Under the pieces are notes generated by a model, which saw only the letters and a program-made list of their open reading frames with translations, did not search any database and was not told the origin of the DNA. Made by a program: the position numbers and the translations under genes. Shown one piece after another: positions 51,601 to 64,000 of a stretch of DNA of 64,000 bases (position 1 is its first letter; the number at the start of each line of letters is the position of its first letter). Source of the stretch: Tubulanus polymorphus (taxonomy: Eukaryota > Nemertea > Palaeonemertea > Tubulaniformes > Tubulanidae). Location: NCBI RefSeq assembly GCF_964204645.1, contig NC_134026.1:28352650-28416649 (forward strand). Reading direction: 5' to 3'.

Positions 51601-54600
51601 GCGCAGTCGGAGTATGTGGCGAGGCAGCTGTCATGTCTACAATACATATTATCATTATCATCATTTACCATATTTGGTGCCTTATTCGATAAACAATGCT
51701 TTAAGGCACTTACATAAAACATTCATATATAATAAATGTGTGACTAACAATCAGCTTGAGTAAAAAGACAGGTTTAACAATTTAAGACCAACTTTTAGTT
51801 CTAGAGCCAACCTAACTACTAAAGAATAGTCTGCAGATATAAGACCACTTTTGGACTGATATCAAGACTCTGCAACTGGGCCAAAAAAGTTCAGTTTCAC
51901 TTATTTCGACCGGATAAAACTCTATTATTAGTCACAACACCAGGTGGCGTGTTGACAAACTACTGTACATACCGCCTCCAGCTCCGACGCTGCCCGATTT
52001 TTCGTCTTTCCGATTCTTAAAATCTTTATTATCCTCCTCTTTGATTCCGAACGGCGACGGACGCGGGAAGAAGTCGTCGCGATGTCGCAACGAACTCCAC
52101 TGCAACGACGCACCGGGGTCAAAATCCTCGCGGAATTCGTACGGGTCGTAAATATCGTGATTATTCGGCGCATTAGACATATGAGACGGACTCCTCATCG
52201 GTGCACGCGTACCGGCGAGGCAATTAAATCCACTATTCATTTGATTCATAGTCCGTGAATTATCCAGTTTGCCACAACTGTCTGATTTTAACTTCTTCAC
52301 CGGATGTTGTAGCCTAAAATTGAGAAAATTTAAGTTTGTCAACACAAATCTATCCTCTTAGATCAAAACTACAGTGAGTACAGAAGACTCATTCTAAACT
52401 ATCGTGCCGAATTATTATTGCTTTAAAAGCATATCAATCTTAAAGTGATATCAGAACAAAATTCACTGCAGCATTCCCTGATGAAAAGATACCAAGTATT
52501 CCTTCTCAAGCCCCGCCGAGAACAACAAAACACCAAAATTCTAATTCCATGACCTTTTTTCATCAGTTTCATGAACAGTTTCCCTGCTGAAAAAAATAAA
52601 TCCGGATTCCCTGATCAGTAAGAACCCTGAACAACATACAGCACTTACCAGGTATTCAGTGATGAGAAATCGTACAACGATTTACACTCGCTGACCTCAT
52701 CGCCTTCCACAGACGTTCCCGGCAAGACTGGCCGTTTAAATCCTTTTTTATCGGTGTGTTTCGTCGCGTCCATCCACGTCGGTAATAATCCGTCGCTGAA
52801 CGATGTGGTTTTCTCGGATTTCGACGCGCAGCTATCGACGCTACCGTTCATGTGATATGTAGGCGTGTACGGTTCAGTTTTCGGTACGGAACCCGGTGGT
52901 TTGCCGTAAACTATATCCGCCGCTGGGTTCGAGTTCGCAGACGATGATGATTGATTATTTTGATGGTGATTGATGATGTTGTTATTGATTATTCCGTTTT
53001 GTTGTTGAGATTCATTTTGCGCGATTGACTGGTGGTGGTGACGATTCGGATCTTTATCGAGTTTATTGACGGCGGCGGCGTTGTTGGCGGCGCTGGTAGT
53101 CGGCGGGTGGGGGCTGAGCGTCGGCATCGTCGCGTCAGTCGCGGCGGCCGCATTCACCGCCGGTTGACTGTGCGACGCGACTAGCGGCGACGGAGCAGCA
53201 GAATGCGGTGATTCCACGCCCTGCTGCTCGTAGTTCGTAGTCCGTATCGGTGGTGGGATATTATTACCGCTAGCGCCACCTCCACCGCTGCTGCTGCCGC
53301 TGCTGCCGGTCGCCGGACCTTTAAAGTTCGTTAACGAAGGATTAGCGATCCTCTGCATGACGAGATCGACGTCGTTTTGTATAATATCCTCGCTGACGTG
53401 CGATCGGCGATGAAATGAATTCACACGCGAATGTTTCGATTGCAGTTTCTCCGATTTGTCGCCTTTCTCCAGTTTCGTATACTTGCCACCGGGAATCATC
53501 GACGCTTTATCCTTATTCTGAGAACTAAGTCCGACTGGACGCGGCTTATTCAACTTCAACCTGAAATGAAATGTGTACTTGTTAATACCATGTGTATAAT
53601 TACTTTCTCATCTTTAGCCAATCAGAAATCACATTCTACATAAGCCCGGGTTATTCTATCCATGAATTGGTCACATTATACAACAGGCAATGTGGATGGC
53701 TTTTTATAACATCACCATCATTAGATTTCGGTGATAGTTTCGAGTCTAGGGACCCAGTTCTAGAGCCGACGAGTACCGAGGCAGGTTTCGATTGGTCTTT
53801 GCCGATTCCAAAATATCTCTTCTGGCGTATCATTCGTTTCGACCAGAATATGCTCTAGCTGTTCGGGAATATTTTTTTTGTTCTCCTACACTTTTCGGGA
53901 GGAATCGTTCCATTCATCTTCAGAGTTGATGGGTGGAAGGTGTATCTTACCCATATTCATTAGGACTGGAAATAGTCGGCGATATTAACAAAAATAAGTC
54001 CGGGATATAATTCTTACTTTGAACAGCCACAATGACTTTTATGAGTCGGGTCGGTGCAATCCCAGTTCGCTGGATCGTCCGGGTTTTCCATGTTTTGAAC
54101 CGGTTGACGCCGGCCCTGAGGAGCGACGCTTACATCCTGCGTAACGCGTTCGATCACATGGTTACCCATCAGTCGACCGTTCGGCGTACGTCCGGCGGGA
54201 TCGACCACGTTACCTCCGCATAAACCCGATAATTTGGCGCCGGCTTCTCCGCCGCAAACGTTCGTTTGATCGCACGGCGAAGTCGGAGGAGTCAACGACG
54301 AATTGGAGACGATCGACACCTGACGACGGATGTTACCGGTTACCGGGTGGTTCGGGGTGGCCATGTGCGGCGTAGTATCGTCCATATCGGTGACCAGCAC
54401 GAAACACGATGGGTAACGCATCCGAACTCCACCTGAAATTAATCCATCAGAAACTGACTAAAAACGTTCGGAAATTTTATAAGCAGGAACGAGACTAAAG
54501 TTCCGACTTGAGGATCAGGCAGGAACAGTACGACTATCGGTCTGACTGCAGTTCAGTCAAACTCTGCTATGAAGGAATTACTTAATACCACACTTAATCA

Positions 54601-57600
54601 AGGATGGTACGCTACTCTTGGTGTTAATTTGAAATTTTAACGAAAATACCAAACTTATTCGATACACAATCTAACAAGCCCCTCATACATATGAACATGA
54701 CTTTCATGTAGACCTGCTTTTCAGATACATACCGACTTTCACCTCGACCATATTTGGCAGCTTCTCATCCGAGTTCGGATACTCTTTATCTCTGACATTC
54801 ATTATCGGATAGAACTGCCTCCAATCATCCATTAGTTTGCGGGTATACGGGTCTGAGTCGCGGTAACTCTGCCCGGTCAACGTGCCCGCTAGGCCATAAG
54901 GGGCCAGAATCACTGCAATAACGATAGCAACAATAAAATAAACCAGAAGTCAATATCATATTCGTAAGTCAAAACATGAGGCAACATAAAAATAGTCAGG
55001 GGACAGATTGATGAACTCAGGAATCTTCTTATCATTTTCGCAACGAAATACCATGATTTTCACATAGCAGTTACTGATGAGCATAAATTTCGAGCTGTTC
55101 AGTAAACATGGCATAAAAAAGGGGATAAAAATATGAGACACTTTTTAAATCGATCGCATGATTTTCACATTTTCACATTTCATATCAATTTGACCCCTAG
55201 AATGGCCGTGAATCGTTGAGGAATCTTTTTACCTTGTATTTCAGTTGATGGATCCTGAGCGGAGTTGAGGAGTTCCTGCGTAAGGCGGTGCACAGGCGGA
55301 TGTTGTCGGACATCGATACTTGAGCACACTGTACTCTCCCCGTGGAGAAAGAAGGAAAATGCAATGGAAAAATGTGGACTGAAAATATAAACAAGAAGAA
55401 ATACTGAATGATATGAGAGAAAAGATTCGAGAACCTAAAAATATTTCGAAACATTCAGTCAAAGAACAGGACAAAGCTATCATATATCATATATTTACCA
55501 TACAGAGAATAAATTGATCAATTGATTCTTTATAATGTATCATTATCTACAGATATGAAATATTGCATATTACAACATTGATTTATATAAACCCAGCTGA
55601 ATCGTAAATATTTACACTTTGATTATAGAATACAGTATTGAATTTCTGCATGTAAAAATACATTCGTTTAACTTCATCGAAATGAATAATGTATTTATGT
55701 AGGATGATATACACACCGCAGATTAGACATAGAACTCATAAATACATAATGAATTCAACTCATTCAATACAGGTGGAATTATGTGAATAATATTAACTGA
55801 TATGTGTGAGTGTGTTATTCCATGCGATGAGAGTCAGGACACTGCGCAGATGAAAACTTTGATTTTCTATTTGTTTGTCATCATGCCTTAGTACATATAT
55901 AGATGGTGTCTGGTGTGTTTGATCTTGTTGTACTAGTCTGGACAAGTGGCAACGTGCCGCGCAGATACAGTACACAGCAACGTGTCCGGCAGATACAGTA
56001 CACAGCCGATGATAACACACCGAATCATATGCACCTACACTATGCGCGAAAGTAATGAAGACTCTCAGAAAAAATCCCGAAGAAAAATCGATCTATTTCG
56101 CAACTGTATAAATAAATACCATTATCATATGTCTGATATTCAATGGCTTTATTCTGTACATGTCACGGCTAAGTATTTTTGAAAGCAAATGTTGGACATG
56201 GATATATTGATAAATCCGCGATACATAACAGTCATTACAAGTAGGTGGTTACGCAACAAAAACATTACTTGACATTTGACCATAAAATTGAAATAAATCA
56301 TTATCAACTAAAAGTCACAAAACGAGTTTAAATTAGTTTCTCTAATAAAAATCATTTCGCGCTTTCGTCAAGTTGTATCGTAACAACGATAATTAGACAC
56401 CTATACACTACAATACACAGTAAATGGCCTAAATTGTAAATATTCAGAGAATGCTTGTTTTGTAGGTCTCCAGTAGACTGTGGTAGTTAGCCCACCTGCT
56501 TATACCATACAATACAAATCAACCAGAATAATCATAATACAGAGAGAGAGAGGGAAAACTATTATACAGGTCTACTCTCAGCGGGAGTAGATTCTACACA
56601 CATATACACAACACATGTATATTTAACACATTTTCAACTTCTTCAGCTTTCGAATGCTTCTTACATGACACATCACGGGGAAAAAATAACATTCAACGCT
56701 TATTCACAAAAGGGTCAAACGTAACCGATTTATGTTATCTTTTGTTCTTCATGATATAAAACAAAGCGATTTCATTATTAAATAAGCGCCAGGATTCCGT
56801 AATCAGTTTTCAATCAGCAGGCATGATTCCCACGCGCGCCGGCTACATAACGCACACTGCGTGTATGTATCATCATACGACAACACAACTGAATTATTAA
56901 TTTATATTCTGTGACAGTTGTAATGTATTTGACGCGATGCGGAAGACTTGAAATCGGCTATAAGAAGCGCTACCGATACCGGAATATCCGAGCATTGCGA
57001 ACATCGGCGGCGGCCGTGAAGCCCTACGAAACCGGTTCACAAAACGAAAAAGCAATTAAAAAACCTCTAGTGGTCGTTTTCTGATAATAGTTGAAATTAT
57101 TGTACACGAAAGATAGGACGGAAAAATGCCGCGACATGAATGAAATAATTTACAGCTGGCCGGTCAGTCTAAACGTGGTTACAGTTACCTGGTCGAACAA
57201 ATACAATAGTGACAGCGCAAATTCAATTGTCACTTTATGGCATTTATCCACTACTTTTTTAACTCAAACCAACTTTTGAGCAACTGACCCCAGTATTTTA
57301 CAGGATGGCCAAAATTCCCCCCCCCCAATACTTCCTGGACCAAGAATTCCCTGATCAAATGATAAGATATCCTCAGTGCGGGCTGTCTCTTCTCGAGAAG
57401 TTAATTATGCCACTCGTCACCGGCATGAAAGAAATATCAAAAATTAAAATTCCCCGATGTTTACAAAAAGACAGAATTCCCCTATTTTCCTCGCGGGGAA
57501 AGATAGATCCGGAAATCCGTGATTTTTCCTGATCCATATAAGAAACTCAATCGACTCTCACATTTGAGAGCCGATAAATGAGGATGGTTTGTATTGCTAT

Positions 57601-60600
57601 GCATTACAATAGTCTACCGCACGGCGACACTGCGCGCCAGCCGTGTGGATGGATCAAGACCCGGTCTATTATGCGGCGAAGGTTCTACGTCTCCAGGGCA
57701 AACAGACAACATACTGCCAGCCGCCAACCGACTAACGTCAATAGATTTCAACACTCGACACAGATGCCTAGCTTGCGTGTATAATGATGTAGTGGTATTG
57801 CCCGTTTGTCGTGTATACTCTCAGATCAATAATATGTTCACAAATTAATCTCAATCCGCAGTGACCTACCACAATAGGTTTTCAATGACTGCGCTATACA
57901 ACCTACAGCGACAGGGTCATACAGTGGCACAATAAAAAAAAAGAAAAGACATCGAAGCTATGAACGCAAATGAGCAAAATACGCCGTTCTGCTCGTTTCA
58001 CATTTTCTAGATACTTAGGCTGAGGAACTACAAGGGTTTTTAACGCTATCTAAACACGATCTTTTATGTTCTAAGTTTCATGTCGATGGAAATAAATATA
58101 TAAATGTGAATAAAGCGTTTTTCGACCGATGTCTGCCGTATAACCGACTTACCTTTTCTCGAAAAGCCCGGAAGTCCAATCGTAAGGCTGAACAAACCAT
58201 TTGCCGAGTCGGACGAAACTGTGCGACAACAAACACCTTCAATTTAGAAAAAAAAAAAAAAAAGAAGTTGATTAACGCGATAATCAATTACGAGATAAGA
58301 TATTCTATATTGTGATTCGGTTACCACAGCTACGAGACAAGCCTTATTAATAAAGCTTCATTTTTTTTTCTAGGACAAACGTATTTATTTGCATCACCAT
58401 GGTATCAGTGTATGTGTGACATTATGATGCACACGTATCAACTGCACAAATTTCGTTCACACACACACACACAACTGCAATCTCACTAGCCTCCGGTGAT
58501 TACAGCTAATAAATAGATTATGTGACTGAATAACTGTGCAGTACACCGGAGGAACCCGTAGATTGAGTTGTCATCTCTCTTATACGTCGATACAATATAC
58601 ATATTGTTCAACATGAACCAACCCTCGATGACTGCGTTACGCCGACTAGACTCTGATGACTATAAGTTGAAACAGATACACAAACGACACAATAGACAAA
58701 TAAACAATTCGCTCTCAATGCGGTAAAATACTAAATATTCCAGATGATTGATGGCGTAAGATTAAATTAAATAGTTTTTTTCTAAAATCCATTAAATCGC
58801 TATCTCAGTACGCGATCGACATTTCTGGTAATATCAAAACACACTCTAATCGTATCAGTTTACCATATAAAGATGAATTTGACATAGAAAATGGCAGCTC
58901 AATTGAAAATGAACAAGAGTTTATTCAGATTTTCAGAGTATTAAGATATTTTTGGGTAGCACGTAGTTGAGCTCGAATAGTAGTGGTAGTTAGGTCCCCG
59001 TCGAAATAATCCACCCTGGTGAATATGCGACCGACCGGGTTATATTAAAGATCGTGGCTGCGAATAGCCGCGAATCACTCACTGAATAGATCATTGTATG
59101 ATAATGGAGTTAGTGGATGTAATTAAGGATTCGGGCTAAAGCAGAGCGTGCAAGACTTTGATTTATCTAGCCATCAGCGACGATAGTCGAATGACAACTG
59201 CGGTGCACGTCCTAAACATGTACGCGCTGACAATACCGAAGTATAGCGCTGTTTTTTTCTACTTATTGGCGCTATTTTGCTGATCAATTTAATTCGCCAC
59301 TCGAAAAAAACTACCAGGCGTCAATAGCAATAGGATCGTCGATCTAATCAGTGTATGTTTATATGCACGACTTCAGATTAAGATTATGAATGATCGCGCA
59401 TAATGTAAGATTAATCAATTTCTAGTGTCTTCACCGTGAAGATGGTCGGTTGAAGAAGACGGTCGGTTGGTTGGTCGTGTATTTCAATACCGTGACGAGA
59501 CGCATCTATTCGTCAACGCAACCATCGCGCTACTTCTGTTACAACTAAACTCAACGACGACAGACCATTGATGATTTATGGCCACCATGAAATGACTGCG
59601 ATCCCATCGGTAAAGTCATTGGCCTGCATCGCGGAGGGAAAATGCTTTTAACCGGGTATAACCACACTATACAAACTCAATTAATAGCAATTCATTAGTC
59701 CGAACGAGGACAAATAGATTCTTTATCAATTGCAGCTAATATGGACAATACATATTTTCTTAGGGCCCTAATTACTTGCGACTTTTTTTTAGGTATCAAT
59801 AAGGTTCAGGTACTCAGCTTGCCGGTTCAGGCCAGGCGGAAGATTCTTCACTTAAAACAGGACCGAAATTTCCGATTTTGTACAAATGAACTCGAACTAA
59901 AAATCTGTAAACAATTCTTATGTACTTCGATTTCTCATCTTTGCCCCATTTCATTCCCAGCAAGTGTATAGGACCAACATTGAAAATAACATGTTTTAAG
60001 AACAAGCGCCAAGATATTTTCTTCTTATCAGTAATTCACACAATGCTAATATGGACTGATTGATTATAACTGGTATCCCAGGTACGATCAATCTCAGTGA
60101 GATCTTTTAATGATGAACAATACATCTAAAGTTCCTGGTAAGCACATTTAACTGGTATTTAATGGGGGGAGACGAGGAGGTGTTTGTTTCACTTCCTGCA
60201 ATGCCTAATCAACAATACAACTGATGCATCATAATATCGAATTTCCCAATAGTATCATCATCAGATAATACACCAGATTCAGGAAAAAGAAAATCAAATC
60301 AATATCGCCACAAAAACAATTTTACATACAGGGTTATTACAGATCAAAGAATCCAAAATTCTCTGATATTTCCCTGACCCTCGACCAGGGAAAATAAGTC
60401 CGGAATTCCCCAATCAGCTGCCTACCTATAGATACGTAGAATACATCAAAAAATCACAGGCAAAGTGATAAATTTAATCAATGTTTGTTTCAGTAAAGCG
60501 TTAAATTCATACCTCTCAATGAGATTATGCAAGGCTTTGAATAACAACGTTCGACACTCGTAAGACAATCCATTATCCCAGGTTCCGCGATCAAGTTCTA

Positions 60601-62612
60601 AAACAGAAGGAAAGAGAAAGATATTAAACCGATAAATCAATTCAGCATCTGATCATACATAACGTTATTGTCCAGCTTCTAAAAAAAAAGTTTAACTCGC
60701 AATATTGGTTTAATCGTTTTCAATAAGTTTTACACACATTTTCATGAAACTGGACACAATCTAGGAATTATACTCAAACAGATGGTTCAGGTCACTTCTC
60801 GACAAGAGGCAAAATAATCATCGAACCTACCATTTGCCGACGTTCAGTAGGTTGGGAAATTTTCAAAATAATTTATAAAAACATCTCGCGCTCAAAAAAG
60901 ATCCACTACTCAAACTCACACAAGTTACCATATTATATAAGTTGTTTTAGTCCCAATTTGTATTTCTAATTCAATCCACTAAATGGAAGATGTCATTCGG
61001 GTATCAACATAATGATGGTCTAACGTATTAAGTTATGTTGTGATGACTTGAGTTCGATCGTAGTTGAATTTTGCTCGCGTTTTGTTGCGTTTCATTCACC
61101 ACGAGGAGAACCACGTTGTTTACACTATCGGTAGATTCAGGTTAACATGTAAATGGCACATATTACACAGTGCACTCCATACAACACACACAGGTGATCA
61201 TAATATCCAACAGCTTTAAACTGCAAGCACTGAAAACATCCTTCCACTCATAAACATACTCTTCTCAGCAATGCTTACTTAACAACACAACGTTCGTTTT
61301 AGATACCATATCTTCAGCCCAATACAATGGAGCTACTCTGACGAATTAAAATGAAGCGTTACCGATGAGGCGTAAAGATTTGGTATCATTTCTCGGATAC
61401 GTGGACCAGACTACCTGACGTATCTTAAATTGGGCAAAAGTCGGATATTAGTAGAAATAGCGCAGACTATTATCACCTAACCTCACCATATTCTAAACCC
61501 GAACCAATGCACATGAATAGCACTATTTCTCACCTATATCTAACTTGCGCCGTAATGTTTCTTATTTCTATATTTTTGGGAGAAGTCGAACTACTCTCAA
61601 ATAGTAGTCTCCTAATCCGGTGCCTCGATGAGATGGTTATTTGATTTTACTTACGCGTTAAATCCTTCGATATCAATTCATCGATATTCGTCGGCTCGTC
61701 TTTGCCGTACCAGAATATCCACAATTCTTTGCCGTGTGACAATTCGGCCGGTCCTCTGTGATGAACGCTGGCTCGAGGAACCCTCTTCCAGATGCAGAGG
61801 ATATCATTCTGGATGCACCGACTGAACGTCAGCAGCACTGGATCGTCCAGGGGATCCACTAACAATACGTTATCGTTTTCAGCACATAGCTTCCTCCATT
61901 TGATTCCTGTCAAATCAGTCTGAAATATATATGATGATTAACGTTAAGCTCGTATGATACAAATTACCCGAAATAATCCTATTATTTAGCCGTGACAGCA
62001 ATCCAATACCAGTCAAAAGCCGTTCTATCTAGCTATAGTATAGCAACGGCAAAAACATATTCCAAACGAATCTAAAATAGCGTTCAAAGAAATCAATATC
62101 CAAAAAATATTCTCTGTCAATCAGTCAAGCAATGCATGTGTACTGGAATAAGAAAGTTCAAGGGTAGCACTTCAAGTGTCCAACATACCGCCAATAATGC
62201 CTAAACCCTTAGTTTTGCTATCATAAGCACACAGCAGAAAGGTGGACTGAACTGCAGTCTTTCCCTACCAATATTTGATTCCGGCTAAAATAATCTATCG
62301 ATGCTTTCATCCGATGTCAGTAGCGCTACCTAGATTTAGCATCTGTCAAAATGGGTCAACAATTTGGCATCGTTTACGAAATTTCAGTCACGTTCTCGCA
62401 AACAAAAAGACACCGAATCCCAATTCGAAATCACCCGAAAGATATTTCGCGCAGATACCGATAAATAACTAAATCATTGAGAACGAAACGGAAGAAGAGT
62501 TCATCATTTCACGTCAAACCAACGACACTATTTTGGAACTTACCAGTGCGAAGAGATTAGTGTAGCAATCCTCGAGACTACAGCCGTTTATCAGCGGATT
62601 TGGGTGACTCAT
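42680..62612 (-). CDS. MED13: Mediator complex subunit 13, complete
   Basis: Scaffold of the CDK8 kinase module that docks reversibly on core Mediator in the nucleus. Twenty-five coding exons, all phases closing, 2135 aa: 62612-62544, 61919-61655, 60597-60513, 58236-58153, 55378-55233, 54912-54733, 54432-54018, 53560-52649, 52313-51973, 51636-51506, 51425-51393, 51211-51121, 50942-50782, 50393-50221, 49798-49074, 48351-48229, 47525-47263, 46763-46454, 46375-46178, 45717-45491, 45369-45187, 44649-44017, 43670-43260, 43056-42941, 42812-42680. The N-terminal domain shows [28 protein letters not shown] and FFLHG. The middle is low-complexity Ser/Pro/Gln with PTPPSLE. The C-terminal MID/PIWI-like half shows [41 protein letters not shown]-like segments and [28 protein letters not shown] near residue 323 matches the FBW7 phosphodegron of human MED13. 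Exon 19 contains eight consecutive prolines. Invertebrates usually have one gene for vertebrate MED13/MED13L. Confidence 0.96.
46773..46877. repeat. 58 bp tandem duplication in MED13 intron 17
   Basis: GGGAGAAAAAACACTC..AATTCCTTTCATCTACATTAATTCACT occurs twice, at 46773 and 46831. On the minus strand each copy is the pyrimidine tract TTTTTTCTCCCA. The copy nearer the exon leads to the real acceptor before 46763; the other ends in CAG. Confidence 0.85.
51770..51882. mobile_element. Degenerate MITE in MED13 intron 9
   Basis: The right end inverted reads GGCCCAGTTGCAGAGTC, followed inside by TCCAAAAGTGGTCTTA as in the element at 20680-20828. The left end is eroded. Confidence 0.55.
52478..52630. 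mobile_element. hAT-like relic in MED13 intron 8
   Basis: The right end on the minus strand reads TCAGGGTTCTTACTGATCAG, like the ends at 40967. ATTCCCTGAT-type words recur inside. Similar fragments occur near 57300-57540 and 60330-60420 in the upstream introns, so the family is common in this gene. Confidence 0.4.
55379..62543. other. Large 5' introns of MED13
   Basis: Introns 1-4 (62543-61920, 61654-60598, 60512-58237, 58152-55379) hold only short exons 2-4 between them. They contain hAT-like fragments, an A-rich run at 58248-58263 just upstream of exon 4 that is its pyrimidine tract on the minus strand, and a (CA)n run near 58458. No nested gene was recognised. Confidence 0.6.
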
Positions 62613-62911
62613 GGTCACTCCATGGTCTAATACGGGGTTCAAATATTTCGAAACCTAACTACGTGACGAATAGGTCCATAAATCGAGCTAAAACCGTCAA
62701 AATCATCCAGTAATTGCAGAAAATGGCGACGGTAATGGCGACTGTAAGAACAACAAGGCGGTAAGGAAAGACGCCTGTGATTCGCCAATTCACGTCACAT
62801 GATCGATATTGACCCATTAAATCCAAAATGGCGGCGCCCATGATCCGTCGAATTTTTAGCAGAAGCTGATGAGAAATTATTGCGTTTCGCAGCCGATTAT
62901 GAGCGTTGACG
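62613..62911. promoter_or_regulatory. Bidirectional MED13/BLTP2 promoter
   Basis: Only 299 bp separate the start codons of two divergent housekeeping genes. The interval is more GC-balanced than its surroundings, has no TATA box, and carries CCAAT at 62785-62789, a CACGTCACATGA block at 62791-62802 and three YY1-like motifs. Short upstream ORFs precede both CDSs (ATG GAG TGA before MED13; ATGs at 62829 and 62899 before BLTP2). Confidence 0.8.
62720..62835 (+). promoter_or_regulatory. Cluster of three YY1-like sites
   Basis: AAAATGGCGAC (62720-62730), GTAATGGCGAC (62732-62742) and CAAAATGGCGGC (62824-62835) match the YY1 consensus AANATGGCGNC, all in the same orientation. In animals such sites sit just downstream of start sites of TATA-less promoters; here they point towards BLTP2. 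Confidence 0.6.
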
Positions 62912-63939
62912 ATGACGACAATCATTTGGGCGTTGATCTTTATTTTGTTTTTGTTGTGGTTCGTTACTAGGTGCGTAAATATATGCCGAACGTATTCTGT
63001 CGGCTGTAGATAGTGGCGTATTAACTATTTTTTTGCACACCTATTTGGCATGACAGATGTAGAGCATATTAAAATTGATTCGTTTCTCTGGTTATCTTCC
63101 TGAGAGTAAAAAATTATTTCATTGCGTGCTTATCTCGGTGGTGTTCTATGATTGCTTCGCTCTCTGCCCTTCACTCTCAGACCATTTGATTCAAATTAAA
63201 TTTTACTATCTTCCATTACTGGTTTCACTTTCACTGCCTAATTATCAATTGCTCCATTCCTGTTGATCATCGAGGCTGATATATTTGAATAGTTGCTGAT
63301 GGAATAAGATACTATGTTTGACAACCCTTGCAACAATGAAGTACTATTGCAATGTACCTTTGCCTTATAAATGTCTTATAAATATATTCTGTATCAGTAC
63401 ACTTGATGATGGCTTGAAGTCTTAAGCCAAAATGTTGCTCAAAATCTGTTATTCATGAACTGAATATCTTTGGCTGAATTATAGTGGGATTTCTCTCACT
63501 TGCAATATTGATAATTAGTTTGTATTGATGTTCGTTGATTGTCTTTGAAATGTAATTAGGGATTTATTTCAGGTTAATTGCATGGGTTTTGACCTGGTTG
63601 ATTAGCAAGTATCTCCGTATAGATGTCAGAATTGGGAAAGTTGGCTTCTTCAATCTAAAGAGAGTACAGTTTCTACTGAAGAATAGCGCAGACCTTGTAA
63701 GTAAGCTTCCAAATCTTGATGTGGCCTCATCCATCTTAAGTTGGGATGTTGTCTGATCCTACTAATGAAAAACTTGCTCTATATTGTGGTATTATGTCTT
63801 AGACATTTTTTATTTGCTGGCACACTATTCCTTTTTTGATCAATCAAAATATTCTCCTTACATATTCTTTAAATTATCTACTTTTTCAGGAGATAGATTG
63901 TATCTGGATTTCAAGTAGTTTTGTCAATAATGAGATCAA
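62912..63939 (+). CDS. BLTP2: Bridge-like lipid transfer protein 2 (KIAA0100/hobbit), N-terminal part
   Basis: Three coding exons in phase: 62912-62970, 63573-63696, 63890-63939; the gene continues beyond the right edge, with bases 63940-64000 intronic (donor GTGAGT). The 78 visible residues start with an uncleaved membrane anchor (MTTIIWALIFILFLLWFVTR), then LRIDVRIGKVGFFNLKRVQF and EIDCIWISSSFVNNEIK. These align with the human KIAA0100 N-terminus (LKIGSFRFFWIQNVSL, VEIDNLWISSKLLSHD). The family forms long hydrophobic-groove proteins that bridge the ER and plasma membrane and move bulk lipid. An in-frame TGA at 62900-62902 fixes the start. Recognition rests on a short segment, but its order and spacing are specific. 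Confidence 0.85.
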
Positions 63940-64000
63940 GTGAGTGTCTTCCATAAAGTGTCGTTAGTATATACATCAGAAGATTAACATTTTCATAAAG

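Noticed and set aside
53431-54223. Plus-strand ORFs opposite MED13 exons 7 and 8
   Set aside because: Shadows of the coding strand in GC-richer exons; MED13 homology and phases settle the strand.

Overview
The window is nuclear DNA from an invertebrate animal. It is AT-rich, its genes are split by phase-consistent GT-AG introns, its spacers are long and full of small palindromic transposon relics, and its gene content is bilaterian (condensin, dystrophin family, Mediator kinase module, bridge-like lipid transfer protein). The repeat style and protein similarity suggest a marine, perhaps lophotrochozoan, species, but the sequence does not fix the phylum. Exon models were built by hand, by joining ORF segments at splice sites and checking that every intron phase closes.

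Layout. (1) 1-3753, plus: 3' part of a SKI/SNO/DAC-type nuclear protein, cut by the window edge. (2) 11777-6160, minus: complete NCAPG (condensin I subunit G), 18 coding exons, about 1038 aa, tail-to-tail with gene 1. (3) 14853-20996, plus: complete short dystrophin-family gene, best read as dystrotelin (WW, EF-like, ZZ, coiled coil; 16 coding exons, about 732 aa), divergent from NCAPG. (4) 23605-34653, plus: secreted or surface-anchored Ig-like protein of about 363 aa, 8 coding exons, no family name recognised. (5) 62612-42680, minus: complete MED13, 25 coding exons, about 2135 aa. (6) 62912 to beyond the right edge, plus: first three coding exons of BLTP2 (KIAA0100/hobbit), head-to-head with MED13 across a 299 bp bidirectional promoter with three YY1-like motifs.

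The genes are unrelated housekeeping and structural loci, not an operon or a co-functional cluster. Only MED13/BLTP2 share a likely regulatory unit. The accessory content lies in spacers and introns: a 556 bp perfect palindrome around an (AT)n core, other (AT)n tracts, several palindromic MITE-like relics with a shared end motif, a tRNA-derived SINE-like head, a 35 bp triplicated repeat, and a 58 bp duplication that copies a MED13 splice acceptor. No bacterial-type system, CRISPR array, rRNA gene or viral gene was seen.
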